NCBI GenBank assembly: GCA_938036625.1
Contig: CALHQH010000037.1
Location: forward strand, 26,339-90,338
Reading direction: 5' to 3'
Origin: an uncultured Candidatus Saccharibacteria bacterium
GTDB lineage: Bacteria; Patescibacteriota; Saccharimonadia; Saccharimonadales; Saccharimonadaceae
Length of the DNA: 64,000 nucleotides
Part shown: positions 8,304 to 17,077 of the stretch, piece after piece
Position numbering within the stretch: the first letter of the stretch is position 1
How the letters are laid out: each line of letters starts with the position of its first letter
Translations under genes and position numbers: made by a program
Notes under the pieces: generated by a model
Told to the model about the DNA's origin: nothing
What the model saw: only the letters and a program-made list of their open reading frames with translations
Database searches by the model: none

Positions 8304-9650
8304 ATGAAAGTTGCGATTGCTGGGTACGACGTTGAGGGTCGTGCGACGTATGATTATGCGCGGCAGGTGTGGCCTGCGGCGGAGATTGTGATAGCCGATG
8401 AGCGGCGCATTACTGATGTGCCGCCTGGGGTGGTAGATGTATTGACGGGCCCAGATGCCTTTGCTCAGCTGGGCGATGCCGATATCGTCATGCGTACCCC
8501 TGGGCTGGCGCCGTGGCGGATCGAGACAGACGGCACAGTGTGGTCGGCCACGAATGAGTTCTTCGCACGCTGCCCCGCGCCGATCATTGGCGTGACAGGT
8601 ACAAAGGGCAAGGGTACAACGGTGAGCCTCATCGCTGCGATGCTGCAAGCCCTTGGGCGCACCGTCCATGTGGTGGGCAATATTGGCCAGCCAGCCTTGG
8701 CACAGCTAGGGCAGATTAGCCCAGATGATGTGGTGGTGTATGAGCTGAGTAGCTTCCAATTGTGGGATGCCGAGCGTTCACCGCAGATCGCAGTAGTGCT
8801 GATGATTGAGCCCGACCACCTCGACAAACACGTTAATTTCGCCGAATACGTCGATGCCAAGGCGAACATTCGGCGGCACCAGCGGCCGGGCGATGTGTGT
8901 ATTTATCATCCGAGCAATCCATATGCCGCGCAGATCGCTGAGTCGCTCGACACGGATGTTGCGCGTGGCAGCCTGGGTACGCCACCACCGGCGTATCGCT
9001 ATGGCACGCCAGATGATGGCATGGTGTATGTGAAAGATGACGCCTTTTGGCAGGGTGAGCGGCGGCTTTGCGCAACGGATCGCCTGCAGCTGCCCGGTGC
9101 GCACAATATTGAGAATGCTTGTGCGGCGCTGAGCGCGGTGCTTGCCTTCGATCCACAAGCTGTGCCGCAGCGCCTGGCGGAGGGGCTGGCCAGCTTTGCT
9201 GGCTTGCCGCATCGCTTGGCCTTCGTGGCAGAGCAGGATGAGGTACGGTATTATGATGATAGTATTGCTACCACACCGGGCAGTGCCATTGCAGCGCTGC
9301 GTGCCTTTGCAGAGCCCAAGGTGCTCATCGTTGGTGGGGCAGACAAAGGCGGTGATTATGAGCCACTGGCGCAAGAAGTGTATGCTCAGGGTGAGTCTGT
9401 CCGCGCCATCATCACGATGGGAGCGAATGCTTCGGCGATTGCCGCGGTATTGCAAAGCTATGGTGTTACTGCGCCTATCATCACGCTCGGTAGTGTGCCT
9501 ATGACAGAGGTTGTGGCTGCCGTCAAGCAGCAGGCCGAGCCGGGTGATGTCGTCATCCTAAGCCCCGCTGCCGCGAGCTTCGACCAATACCGTAGCTATG
9601 CCGACCGTGGTGAGCAATTTATTGCAGCAGTGCAGGGCGGCGGAGTGTAA
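8304..9650 (+). CDS. murD: UDP-N-acetylmuramoylalanine-D-glutamate ligase
   Basis: It adds D-glutamate to UDP-MurNAc-L-Ala in cytoplasmic peptidoglycan precursor synthesis. The 448-residue length is normal. Seen motifs are the Mur-ligase ATP loop GTKGKGTT (residues 99-106), ELSSFQL, the PDHLDKH segment of the central domain, the NIENACAALSA helix, YDDSIATTPGSAIAAL, and the C-terminal SPAAASFDQY box that marks MurD among Mur ligases. It stands alone rather than in a division/cell-wall cluster and appears to be expressed from a leaderless promoter. Confidence 0.95.
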   Translation: MKVAIAGYDVEGRATYDYARQVWPAAEIVIADERRITDVPPGVVDVLTGPDAFAQLGDADIVMRTPGLAPWRIETDGTVWSATNEFFARCPAPIIGVTGTKGKGTTVSLIAAMLQALGRTVHVVGNIGQPALAQLGQISPDDVVVYELSSFQLWDAERSPQIAVVLMIEPDHLDKHVNFAEYVDAKANIRRHQRPGDVCIYHPSNPYAAQIAESLDTDVARGSLGTPPPAYRYGTPDDGMVYVKDDAFWQGERRLCATDRLQLPGAHNIENACAALSAVLAFDPQAVPQRLAEGLASFAGLPHRLAFVAEQDEVRYYDDSIATTPGSAIAALRAFAEPKVLIVGGADKGGDYEPLAQEVYAQGESVRAIITMGANASAIAAVLQSYGVTAPIITLGSVPMTEVVAAVKQQAEPGDVVILSPAAASFDQYRSYADRGEQFIAAVQGGGV

Positions 9651-9802
9651 GCCGCTTTGTCCGCGCGCTTTTCATAATTAAACTGATATAAGGATGAATA
9701 CACCTCCAAAATATTCACTTCGTGTCCGAGAATTGCTCGCAGCTATGATGTGCAATGTGTACTCCGAATGAAGTAATGATCTTGGCGGGGAAAAGGGCTA
9801 TT

Positions 9803-9829
9803 TTGCAATTGAGCAGGATATACTATAAT
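9803..9829 (+). promoter_or_regulatory. probable promoter of the M48 peptidase gene
   Basis: Overlapping -10-like hexamers TATACT (9819-9824) and TATAAT (9824-9829) with a TTGCAA upstream. This gives a leader of about 40 nt containing AAGGA before the ATG at 9879. Confidence 0.45.
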
Positions 9830-9878
9830 AAAAAATAAGCAACGTGTAAGTAATACAAGATAAGGAACGAATAGTCTC

Positions 9879-10841
9879 ATGAATCAGCAACCATATACTA
9901 ATTCACCGCAGCCTGCTGCTGCGCCGCAGTATAGCAAGGGGCAGCTTGCCGTGGCCCGTGCTGCTATGTCTAGCGACAACACCGTGCTGGCAGTCACCTT
10001 TATTGGCTTCTTTTTTATGACGTCGGCGTATTTTATTTTTACGGCGCTGGCCGAGCATTTTAGCGTAGAAGGTACTGGTGTGGAGGCAGAACAAGTTCCA
10101 CTCTGGCTGAGGCTGATCCTAGCTTTGTTTGGTGGTGCTATCCTCTTTGGTATTATCCTCCTTGTTGGGATGTTTTTCATCCGGATGGAGCGGCAGAAGA
10201 TGCTGGGCAATGCTATGCAAGTAGAGTATAGCGATTATGCGTGGCTGCGCGATTGGGCCAACGTCACAGCGGCCGACCTCGGTTTGCCACGGGTAGAGAT
10301 CTTCGTCACGCAGAACCCAGTCATCAATGCCTATGCCTTTGGCTTTATGAATCCATACTGTATTGTGCTGCACTCTGGCTCGATTCGCTACCTCACACCC
10401 GATGAGCTCAAGGCGGTCGTCATCCACGAGATGGGGCACATTAAGTACAAGCACACCGTGGCTATGCTGTACTTGCAGCCGTTCTTGGCATTGCCGTTTG
10501 TCTCCTCGGTGTCTGGCTGGCTGGCGGGCTTTTGGCAGCGCCGCACCGAGTATACGGCCGACCGCTTGGCGCTTACCTACACCGAAGATCCAGAGCTCGT
10601 CAAGAATGCGCTCGTCAAGGTGCACATTGGCCCTGATGTGGCGGAGGGGATGAATGAGACTGCTCGCCAGTGGCAGCGCTACACCGCCAACCGGCCAATG
10701 AACCGCTTTGCCCAGACCTTGAGCGACCACCCATACCTTGTGCGCCGGCTTGATCACATTGATGAGATGGCCGCCAAACTCCTCGCACCTCAAGCGTCAG
10801 GTGCGCCAGTCCAGCCCACGACACCAGTCCAACCGCAGTAG
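9879..10841 (+). CDS. M48 family membrane zinc metallopeptidase (HtpX-like)
   Basis: An integral-membrane peptidase with a cytoplasmic catalytic site, of the type used for membrane-protein quality control. The zinc motif HEMGH is at residues 183-187, with the third ligand in RTEYTADRLAL, the standard M48 arrangement. Hydrophobic segments are clear at about 36-57 and 78-100, and again around 196-214 after the zinc site. A Pro/Gln-rich tail ends the protein. The length (320 aa) fits HtpX-type proteins, and the start follows AAGGA. It is a single-gene unit. Whether it is the functional HtpX orthologue cannot be told from sequence. Confidence 0.88.
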   Translation: MNQQPYTNSPQPAAAPQYSKGQLAVARAAMSSDNTVLAVTFIGFFFMTSAYFIFTALAEHFSVEGTGVEAEQVPLWLRLILALFGGAILFGIILLVGMFFIRMERQKMLGNAMQVEYSDYAWLRDWANVTAADLGLPRVEIFVTQNPVINAYAFGFMNPYCIVLHSGSIRYLTPDELKAVVIHEMGHIKYKHTVAMLYLQPFLALPFVSSVSGWLAGFWQRRTEYTADRLALTYTEDPELVKNALVKVHIGPDVAEGMNETARQWQRYTANRPMNRFAQTLSDHPYLVRRLDHIDEMAAKLLAPQASGAPVQPTTPVQPQ

Positions 10842-11188
10842 GGGAGTGCAAGGCGATACATCGCCGTGTGTACAGAGGCCACTATCTCTGCGATGGTGGT
10901 TTCTTGGTTTTGCTCTATACCTACGATAGTGCACACTTCGACCGCAAAGGTTCATCGATCACTTGCACCTTTTCCTTTTGTTCCTCTTCTCAAGCGATGC
11001 ACCTCTCTTGGTTATAAGCTTGCCAGTATCAGCGCTGAAAATATTGTTATAATAACGATGTTCCGCACTTTGCCTGAACGAAGTTATGGAGCGAGTGAAC
11101 GCGTGTCGCAATACTCTGTGAGATTCAGGCCTAGTTATGCTCAGCAATGCTTTGCGCCATAAGTAGAGCCAGCACCTCAAGAGTGCGG
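10842..11188. other. 347-bp intergenic stretch without a supported gene
   Basis: The region holds a small GCGAT-ACATCGC hairpin and a TATAAT near 11050 followed by a 34-codon frame without a ribosome site. Neither is enough to call a gene or RNA. Confidence 0.4.
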
Positions 11189-11200
11189 TATAATAGACCT
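11189..11200 (+). promoter_or_regulatory. leaderless promoter of prfB
   Basis: TATAAT at 11189-11194, then AGACCT (6 nt), then ATG 11201. No Shine-Dalgarno is present. Confidence 0.7.
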
Positions 11201-12286
11201 ATGCAACCACTCAAAAAGCGCGCCGCACAGCTCCTCGCCGATATTCTCGATGCGATTCGTCGTTTGCAAATTACGGACAAAGCTACTCAGCTCACTCAGC
11301 TCGAGGCGCAGCTGGCCGACTCGCAAATTTGGGCCAATCCAGCCCACGCTCAGCAAGTGTCACGCCAGGCAGCAGCCCTGCGGGGGCAGATAGAGCCATG
11401 GCGAGTGTTACAGGCTCAGGCGAGCGACATTGTGGAGCTCATGGATCTTGGCGATGATTCAATGATACCAGAGTTCGAGCAGCAGCTTGCTGCCCTCGAG
11501 CACGACTACCAAGCGCGCCACCGTGACCTCCTCTACAGTGGTGAGCACGACGACCAACCGGCTATTATCAAGATCAGTGCCGGGGCCGGTGGTACCGATG
11601 CACAGGATTGGGCAGCGATGCTCGAGCGGATGTACCTGCGCTTTGCTGAGCAGCATAGCCTTCAAGCGGAGCTTCTCGAGCGCTCGACGGGCGAAGAAGC
11701 GGGCATCAAGAGTGCGACATACAGCCTCCATGGTGCGTATGCCTATGGCCAGCTGCGTAGCGAGCATGGTGTGCACCGCCTGGTGCGGCTCAGCCCGTTT
11801 AATGCCGACCATTTGCGCCAGACGAGCTTTGCTCTGGTGGAGGTGATGCCCGAGATCGCTGAGCCTGAGCAGGTGCAGCTTGAGGACAAAGACCTCCGGA
11901 TCGACGTCTACCGCAGTGGTGGCAAGGGCGGACAGGGCGTTAATACGACCGACTCGGCGGTGCGCGTTACCCATTTGCCAACTGGTATCGTCGTTGCGAT
12001 TCAAAACGAACGCAGCCAGATCCAAAACCGCGAGACCGCGCTCACTATCCTGCGCTCGCGCCTCGCTCAGCTCCAGCACGAGCAGCAAGCCGCCAGCCTT
12101 GCTGACCTCCGCACCGGTGAGTCCGCTAGCTGGGGTGCACAGATCCGCAACTATGTGCTTCATCCCTATACCCTCGTCAAAGACACTCGCACCAAACACG
12201 AAGCCCACGACGCCCAAGCTGTCCTCGACGGCGCCATCGACGGCTTTATCGAGGCGTATCTGGCGATGGGGGTGGGGGAGAAGTAA
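11201..12286 (+). CDS. prfB: peptide chain release factor 2
   Basis: It recognises UGA and UAA stop codons and triggers peptide release. The 361-residue protein has the SPF tripeptide that reads UGA (in RLVRLSPFNADHLR) and the catalytic GGQ (GGKGGQGVNTTDSAVRVTH). The frame is continuous from ATG 11201, so the programmed +1 frameshift found in many prfB genes is not needed here. The start is chosen from the leaderless promoter geometry; in-frame upstream ATGs lack signals. The presence of RF2 together with several TGA-terminated genes in the window argues against reassignment of UGA in this organism. Confidence 0.95.
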   Translation: MQPLKKRAAQLLADILDAIRRLQITDKATQLTQLEAQLADSQIWANPAHAQQVSRQAAALRGQIEPWRVLQAQASDIVELMDLGDDSMIPEFEQQLAALEHDYQARHRDLLYSGEHDDQPAIIKISAGAGGTDAQDWAAMLERMYLRFAEQHSLQAELLERSTGEEAGIKSATYSLHGAYAYGQLRSEHGVHRLVRLSPFNADHLRQTSFALVEVMPEIAEPEQVQLEDKDLRIDVYRSGGKGGQGVNTTDSAVRVTHLPTGIVVAIQNERSQIQNRETALTILRSRLAQLQHEQQAASLADLRTGESASWGAQIRNYVLHPYTLVKDTRTKHEAHDAQAVLDGAIDGFIEAYLAMGVGEK

Positions 12287-12402
12287 TAAATATACAGGCA
12301 AGAACAGTGCCTTGAGTGGTATACTAGACCATCTTATAATGTACGACAAAAATAGATCAAAATAGCATCTATCTGTGGTAATAAGTGGTACAATAAGGGC
12401 AT

Positions 12403-15400
12403 ATGAGAGAAACTGATTTTTCCATCAAGCAATTGGTGGCATATTGCCTTGATTATGCAAATTTAACAGCATCACCAACGTTGATGCGGCCAATCAGCAC
12501 ACATCTGATCCCAAGGGAGCTAATCGATCTTGATCGTATTATTTTTAGCAATACAGACGGATACTCTTTTGATTTGCGTACGGCAATCAGTCAGAAGGAA
12601 TACAGTAGCCTAGAGGAAGCAGAGATTGAAGCGCTTCGGCAGGTCATTGTACGAGATACACCGATTGCTGAGGCAATTGCTAAGATTGATAGAAAATTTC
12701 GTGTCAATGGTTATACAAAGCAGGTCGTGCTCGAAACTGGCTTTGTTGATTTTCGAGCTAAGAAGATCAAGCGAGCATTTTTTGCAAATAATACAGAGGA
12801 GGAAGAAGGGGACGAGCTTGAAAAGTTCTCTCGTGCACTGATACGAATTCCTATTCAGCTCTCAGTAAAGCCTGATCAATACAGCACTCGAGTCAATATT
12901 ACGCTATTGGATGAAAGTGTTTCTATTCTTGTTAACCAATTTCGAGATTGCATTCCGCAGGAAGACTTCGATGAGCTATTCTCATACATTGCTGAGCTGG
13001 AGGTAGAGGAAAGGCATTATTTACCACTAAAAAAGCAGTTTATCGAACAAGTCTGGAGTAGATTTTTTGCTATTCTTCATAGGATTGGCGCAGAAGCGCT
13101 GACTGAGACGCCAAACTATACAGAATGCCGTATTATGCTGGTGAGCAAAGCAAACTACTTTTTGTCAGAGGACCTTGATGTAATGACAAAGCTGGACGAA
13201 CAATCCCTTATAGACACAGCGATAAGTAGCTTCATATCTAGTGACCAGATGGATATCGAAGAAGCGGTTGATGACAAAGGTGAAACGGAGATATTCTTCC
13301 CATTTTCGTATGATAAGTGGCAGTTACGGACACTTGGTATTATTAAGAATAAAGCAGTTATTGTTGAAGGTCCTCCTGGTACTGGTAAGTCGCAAACAAT
13401 TGCAAACTTGCTTGTGCATCTAGCAGCAACTGGCAATAAAGTCCTCTTCGCTAGCCAAAAAGACCAAGCAGTTCGTGGTGTAAAAGACAAGCTCAAGGAG
13501 CTCGCAATACCGTTTTTGTTTGGCTATATTCCAGACAGAGAATCGCGCCTTCATTCAGAAAACGACGAGAGAGATAGTGCGGCAAATACACTGGTATCGC
13601 TCGATAGAGAGTTTGAAAAGAGAGCACTGTTGCCCGACCAAAAAGTCCCACTAACCTTGATTAGTGGTTTTAAAGAAAAGTTTAATGACCACGCTGCAAT
13701 AGAACGCAAAATATTTGCCATTACAAATGAAATGAATGCCTTAGCAAAATATAAGGATTTTGCTGATTGCTCGATGACAGAAGAGCAATACGATGAGCAG
13801 GTAGATTACATCAAAAAACTGATTACTGTCACACAACAAGCTAACCAGTTTGAGCAAGACCACCAGACATATGTTGACCAGAAAGACAGAGCATACCAAG
13901 ACCTAGAAATTACACTAGATGCTGAAATCGAGACAATTGCAGCTATTATCAAAAAGTGTGAGGAAATTCTACCTGAGCGATCAGGTTTTATTAATAAAAC
14001 AATCATTAATATTAAGCTCGCAGCAATACTCAAGACTACTGCTAAGGATCTTGCGCAGGAGATATATCGAGATATTGAAGCAGTTTTGTTTGATGATAGT
14101 CTGACAAAAACGCAAAAACTAAAACAATTGCGTCTCCTGAAGGACTATTTTGTGTATAGCAACCTTGTTGCACAAAAAGACGATCTCATGTCGATGGGCA
14201 AAGACAGCTTCTTGAAGAATCGAGGCATTCTTGCTGCACTTAACAAACTTATCAAGGCGGAGGGTAAAGAGCAGGTATTTGATCATATTGCATCTTATCG
14301 CCAGCTGCAGCAAGAACTTGATGGTTTGCGGCGCTCGATTGACTCTAATGCACAGCATGGGTATGGGACAGTCAATGATATACGCAAAGCGATCTGTGAC
14401 TTGCGAAAGTTTTATCGAGAAGACACGATTGGTTTTGTGCGCAATAGGGTGCTTGCTAATCTGGATGAGCTAAAGCAATCAAAGGAAACTCGGTCTAAAC
14501 TAAGGCAAATAGCACGCTCTTTGACAAAAAGCAAAAAAGCATACCGGACATTCGATAAACTCAAGCATGATCAACACAACTTTGATGTGATGTCGGATGT
14601 ATTACCAATTTGGATGATGTCGCTTGACGATGTGAGCCGTATTATTCCTCTGCAAGCTGGAGCTTTTGATTATGTTGTTATCGATGAAGCATCGCAGTGT
14701 AATCTCGCATACGCACTCCCAGCAATGTTCCGTGCGAAGCATGTTATATTCTTTGGCGACAGCCTCCAAATGCGCGATACAAATACGCTCTTTAAGTCGA
14801 ATGAGCAACTCACTGCAATTGCCAAGAAGCATGCGGTACCTGAGCAATTTCAGATAAAAGCAGAAGAAGATACAATTAAGTCGATTATGGATATTGCAGG
14901 GCTCGCAGGGTTTAAGACGGCAGTACTGAAGAATCACTATCGATCACCCAAAGAGCTTATTGGGTTTTCGAATCAGAATTTTTATGAAAAAGTTGGTCGC
15001 GCACTAGATGTCGTCAATGATAACATTTTGACCTACCAAGATACAAACCGTGTCTTGCTTAATCATGTGATAGATGTTGATCCACGGCTGGAGGACTCGG
15101 TAAAAACAAACCACTCAGAGGCAAGATATATTCGTCGGCTTATCCAAGATATCCGCAAGGATAAGCGATTAAAAAACAAATCGATAGCGGTCCTCACCTT
15201 TTTTAATGAACAGGCAGAGCTACTAGCTCGAGAGATTGATGATGATTCGATAAAGATATCAACGATTGAAGGCATCCAAGGAGATGAGCGAGATATCATC
15301 ATTTATTCGTTTGTTATTACCGATCCAACCAGTGGCAAGAGGCGCTACCAAGCGCTCACTGGCGAAGGTGGTGAAATCAAGAAGAGCGCAAACGAAGGGC

Positions 15401-16308
15401 GAGTGAATGTGGCGTTTAGTCGTGCGCGCCAACAAGTCCACTGCGTGACATGTATACCACCAATAAGCTGGCCGGATGGTGTATGGATCAAGAAGTATCT
15501 CGCATATGTAGATGCGCATGGTTTTGTAAGACGCCACGAAAAGAGCGAGCTACAATTTGATTCAAAGTTTGAAGAAGATGTGTATGACTATCTTATGAAT
15601 AAACTATCGCCAGAAGACTATCTTATTCAAACACAAGTTGAAAGCTGCGGGTTTAAAATTGATCAAGTAATTACCGATATAAAAAGTGGCAAGAAGCTGG
15701 CTATTGAGTGCGATGGGCCAACCCATTTTGAGCATGGAGATGGTCAAGTATACGTCCAGAGTGACTGGGAGAGGCAAAGTGTACTTGGGACGGCTGGTTG
15801 GAGTTTTTATAGGATATCATTTTTTGATTGGTATAACATGAGAGATAATGCACGTCAAGATCTTGTACAATATATCGCTGACTACTTTGTAGGTGATATT
15901 GATCGCCAAGATATGCCAATCATTCATGATCTACAACAAAAATGCACCCTCCCAGCAGATAAAAGACAAGATGTCTACAAAACACGCATAAAACAATCGC
16001 ATCAATATACTAACGCGGAAGAGGTGCAACAAGAAACAGTTAGCTCTAATACACCTGATGCACGTAACAAGCACACCTTCACTGTTGGAGACAGGGAAGT
16101 AGACCAAAATCAATTCGATTGGTATCTATCTTCTCGTATTGGGCAGATGATCAAGATTCGATACCAATCAACACGCTCGGGGAGTGCCCGCTCATTTCGA
16201 GAGCTAACGCTATACAAATACGATGCGACATATCTATATGCTGCAAAGCAAGGGGTAGATCGCCCATATCGATACCGTCGAGATAGGGTTGTTGAGTTCC
16301 GAAAATAA
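12403..16308 (+). CDS. SF1 (UPF1-like) helicase fused to a PD-(D/E)xK nuclease and a C-terminal WYL-like domain
   Basis: A 1301-residue AAA/SF1 protein. Walker A (GPPGTGKS) is near residue 323 and Walker B (VVIDEASQ) near 761, so an unusually long insert of about 430 residues with charged helical stretches separates them. Helicase motifs NHYRSP (about 844), QGDERDIII and NVAFSRARQQ (about 1002) follow. Residues about 1050-1150 match a Vsr/DUF559-like nuclease: KIDQVI then LAIECDGPTH, giving D...ExD with a following His. The last 80 residues (YLYAAKQGVDRPYRYRRDRVVEF) look like a WYL ligand-binding domain. GC is clearly lower than in neighbours, which suggests acquisition. Such helicase-nuclease combinations are common in phage defence; function here is inferred. 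TACAAT lies 8 nt before the ATG. Confidence 0.8.
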   Translation: MRETDFSIKQLVAYCLDYANLTASPTLMRPISTHLIPRELIDLDRIIFSNTDGYSFDLRTAISQKEYSSLEEAEIEALRQVIVRDTPIAEAIAKIDRKFRVNGYTKQVVLETGFVDFRAKKIKRAFFANNTEEEEGDELEKFSRALIRIPIQLSVKPDQYSTRVNITLLDESVSILVNQFRDCIPQEDFDELFSYIAELEVEERHYLPLKKQFIEQVWSRFFAILHRIGAEALTETPNYTECRIMLVSKANYFLSEDLDVMTKLDEQSLIDTAISSFISSDQMDIEEAVDDKGETEIFFPFSYDKWQLRTLGIIKNKAVIVEGPPGTGKSQTIANLLVHLAATGNKVLFASQKDQAVRGVKDKLKELAIPFLFGYIPDRESRLHSENDERDSAANTLVSLDREFEKRALLPDQKVPLTLISGFKEKFNDHAAIERKIFAITNEMNALAKYKDFADCSMTEEQYDEQVDYIKKLITVTQQANQFEQDHQTYVDQKDRAYQDLEITLDAEIETIAAIIKKCEEILPERSGFINKTIINIKLAAILKTTAKDLAQEIYRDIEAVLFDDSLTKTQKLKQLRLLKDYFVYSNLVAQKDDLMSMGKDSFLKNRGILAALNKLIKAEGKEQVFDHIASYRQLQQELDGLRRSIDSNAQHGYGTVNDIRKAICDLRKFYREDTIGFVRNRVLANLDELKQSKETRSKLRQIARSLTKSKKAYRTFDKLKHDQHNFDVMSDVLPIWMMSLDDVSRIIPLQAGAFDYVVIDEASQCNLAYALPAMFRAKHVIFFGDSLQMRDTNTLFKSNEQLTAIAKKHAVPEQFQIKAEEDTIKSIMDIAGLAGFKTAVLKNHYRSPKELIGFSNQNFYEKVGRALDVVNDNILTYQDTNRVLLNHVIDVDPRLEDSVKTNHSEARYIRRLIQDIRKDKRLKNKSIAVLTFFNEQAELLAREIDDDSIKISTIEGIQGDERDIIIYSFVITDPTSGKRRYQALTGEGGEIKKSANEGRVNVAFSRARQQVHCVTCIPPISWPDGVWIKKYLAYVDAHGFVRRHEKSELQFDSKFEEDVYDYLMNKLSPEDYLIQTQVESCGFKIDQVITDIKSGKKLAIECDGPTHFEHGDGQVYVQSDWERQSVLGTAGWSFYRISFFDWYNMRDNARQDLVQYIADYFVGDIDRQDMPIIHDLQQKCTLPADKRQDVYKTRIKQSHQYTNAEEVQQETVSSNTPDARNKHTFTVGDREVDQNQFDWYLSSRIGQMIKIRYQSTRSGSARSFRELTLYKYDATYLYAAKQGVDRPYRYRRDRVVEFRK

Positions 16309-16310
16309 GA

Positions 16311-16372
16311 TGAGGGATGGTGCTTGGCTATATTTTGTTTGATCAACCACTCCTTTCTCGCTCCATCCCTCA
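16311..16372. repeat. 10-bp inverted repeat closing the helicase gene
   Basis: TGAGGGATGG (16311-16320) and CCATCCCTCA (16363-16372), starting 3 nt after the helicase stop, with a 42-nt loop. There is no T-tract. It may be a processing or weak termination signal, or mark the edge of acquired DNA. Confidence 0.4.
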
Positions 16373-16381
16373 GCCATATGC

Positions 16382-16393
16382 TATACTGGTATA
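16382..16393 (+). promoter_or_regulatory. leaderless promoter of ftsE
   Basis: TATACT at 16382-16387, then GGTATA (6 nt), then a GTG start at 16394. This fixes an otherwise ambiguous non-ATG start. Confidence 0.65.
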
Positions 16394-17077
16394 GTGATAT
16401 TGTTAGACAGAGTAACCAAACGGTATGATAAGGATGCCAAGCCGGCGCTCGATCGGGTGAGCTTGCATGTTGAGCCCAATGAGTTCGTCGTTATTATTGG
16501 TACGAGCGGGGCGGGCAAGAGCACGTTGCTCAAGCTCCTTACCCGCGAAGAGAAGCCCACAACGGGTAAGATTGTGGTCGGTGGTATCGACTACGACACC
16601 CTTAAGGATAAGCATATTCCACTGCTGCGCCGCAAGATTGGTGTGGTGTTTCAGGATTTCAAGCTGTTGCCGCAGCGCACGGTGTTTGAGAACGTTGCCT
16701 TTGCGCTGGAGATTGCAGGTATGAGCAACCGCGAGATCAAGAACACAGTACCTAAGGTGATCGATCTCGTCGGCCTCCGGGGTAAAGAGAAGCAATTTCC
16801 GCACCAGCTCAGTGGTGGTGAGCGCCAGCGCGTGGCGATTGCCCGTGCCGTTGTGCGCCAGCCCAAAATTCTCATTGCTGATGAGCCCACTGGTAACCTT
16901 GACCCTAAGCACAGCTGGGATATCGTCCGTTTGCTCGAGAAGATTAATAAATATGGCACGACCGTGCTGCTGACTACCCACAATGTCGAGATCGTTAACC
17001 GGCTCAAGCGCCGCGTCATCACCATTGAGCATGGCAAGATCACGCATGACCAAGCCAGAGGGAGTTACCGCCAATGA
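16394..17077 (+). CDS. ftsE: cell division ATP-binding protein FtsE
   Basis: It is the ATPase of the FtsEX complex, which transmits a cytoplasmic signal to a peptidoglycan hydrolase outside the membrane. The 227-residue ABC domain has Walker A GTSGAGKST (36-44), the Q-loop in VVFQDFKLL, signature LSGGERQRVAIARA, Walker B ILIADEPTGNLD and the H-loop TTHN. The start is a GTG placed 6 nt after a -10 box. The gene overlaps ftsX by 4 nt (ATGA), and the CHAP hydrolase follows, so the three form one functional unit. Confidence 0.95.
   Translation: MILLDRVTKRYDKDAKPALDRVSLHVEPNEFVVIIGTSGAGKSTLLKLLTREEKPTTGKIVVGGIDYDTLKDKHIPLLRRKIGVVFQDFKLLPQRTVFENVAFALEIAGMSNREIKNTVPKVIDLVGLRGKEKQFPHQLSGGERQRVAIARAVVRQPKILIADEPTGNLDPKHSWDIVRLLEKINKYGTTVLLTTHNVEIVNRLKRRVITIEHGKITHDQARGSYRQ

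Noticed and set aside
10866..11162. A 98-codon frame between the M48 gene and prfB
   Set aside because: No start signal, odd composition, and it overlaps the prfB promoter.
11058..11162. A 34-codon frame behind TATAAT near 11050
   Set aside because: Only 4 nt separate the hexamer from the ATG and the peptide shows no coding bias.
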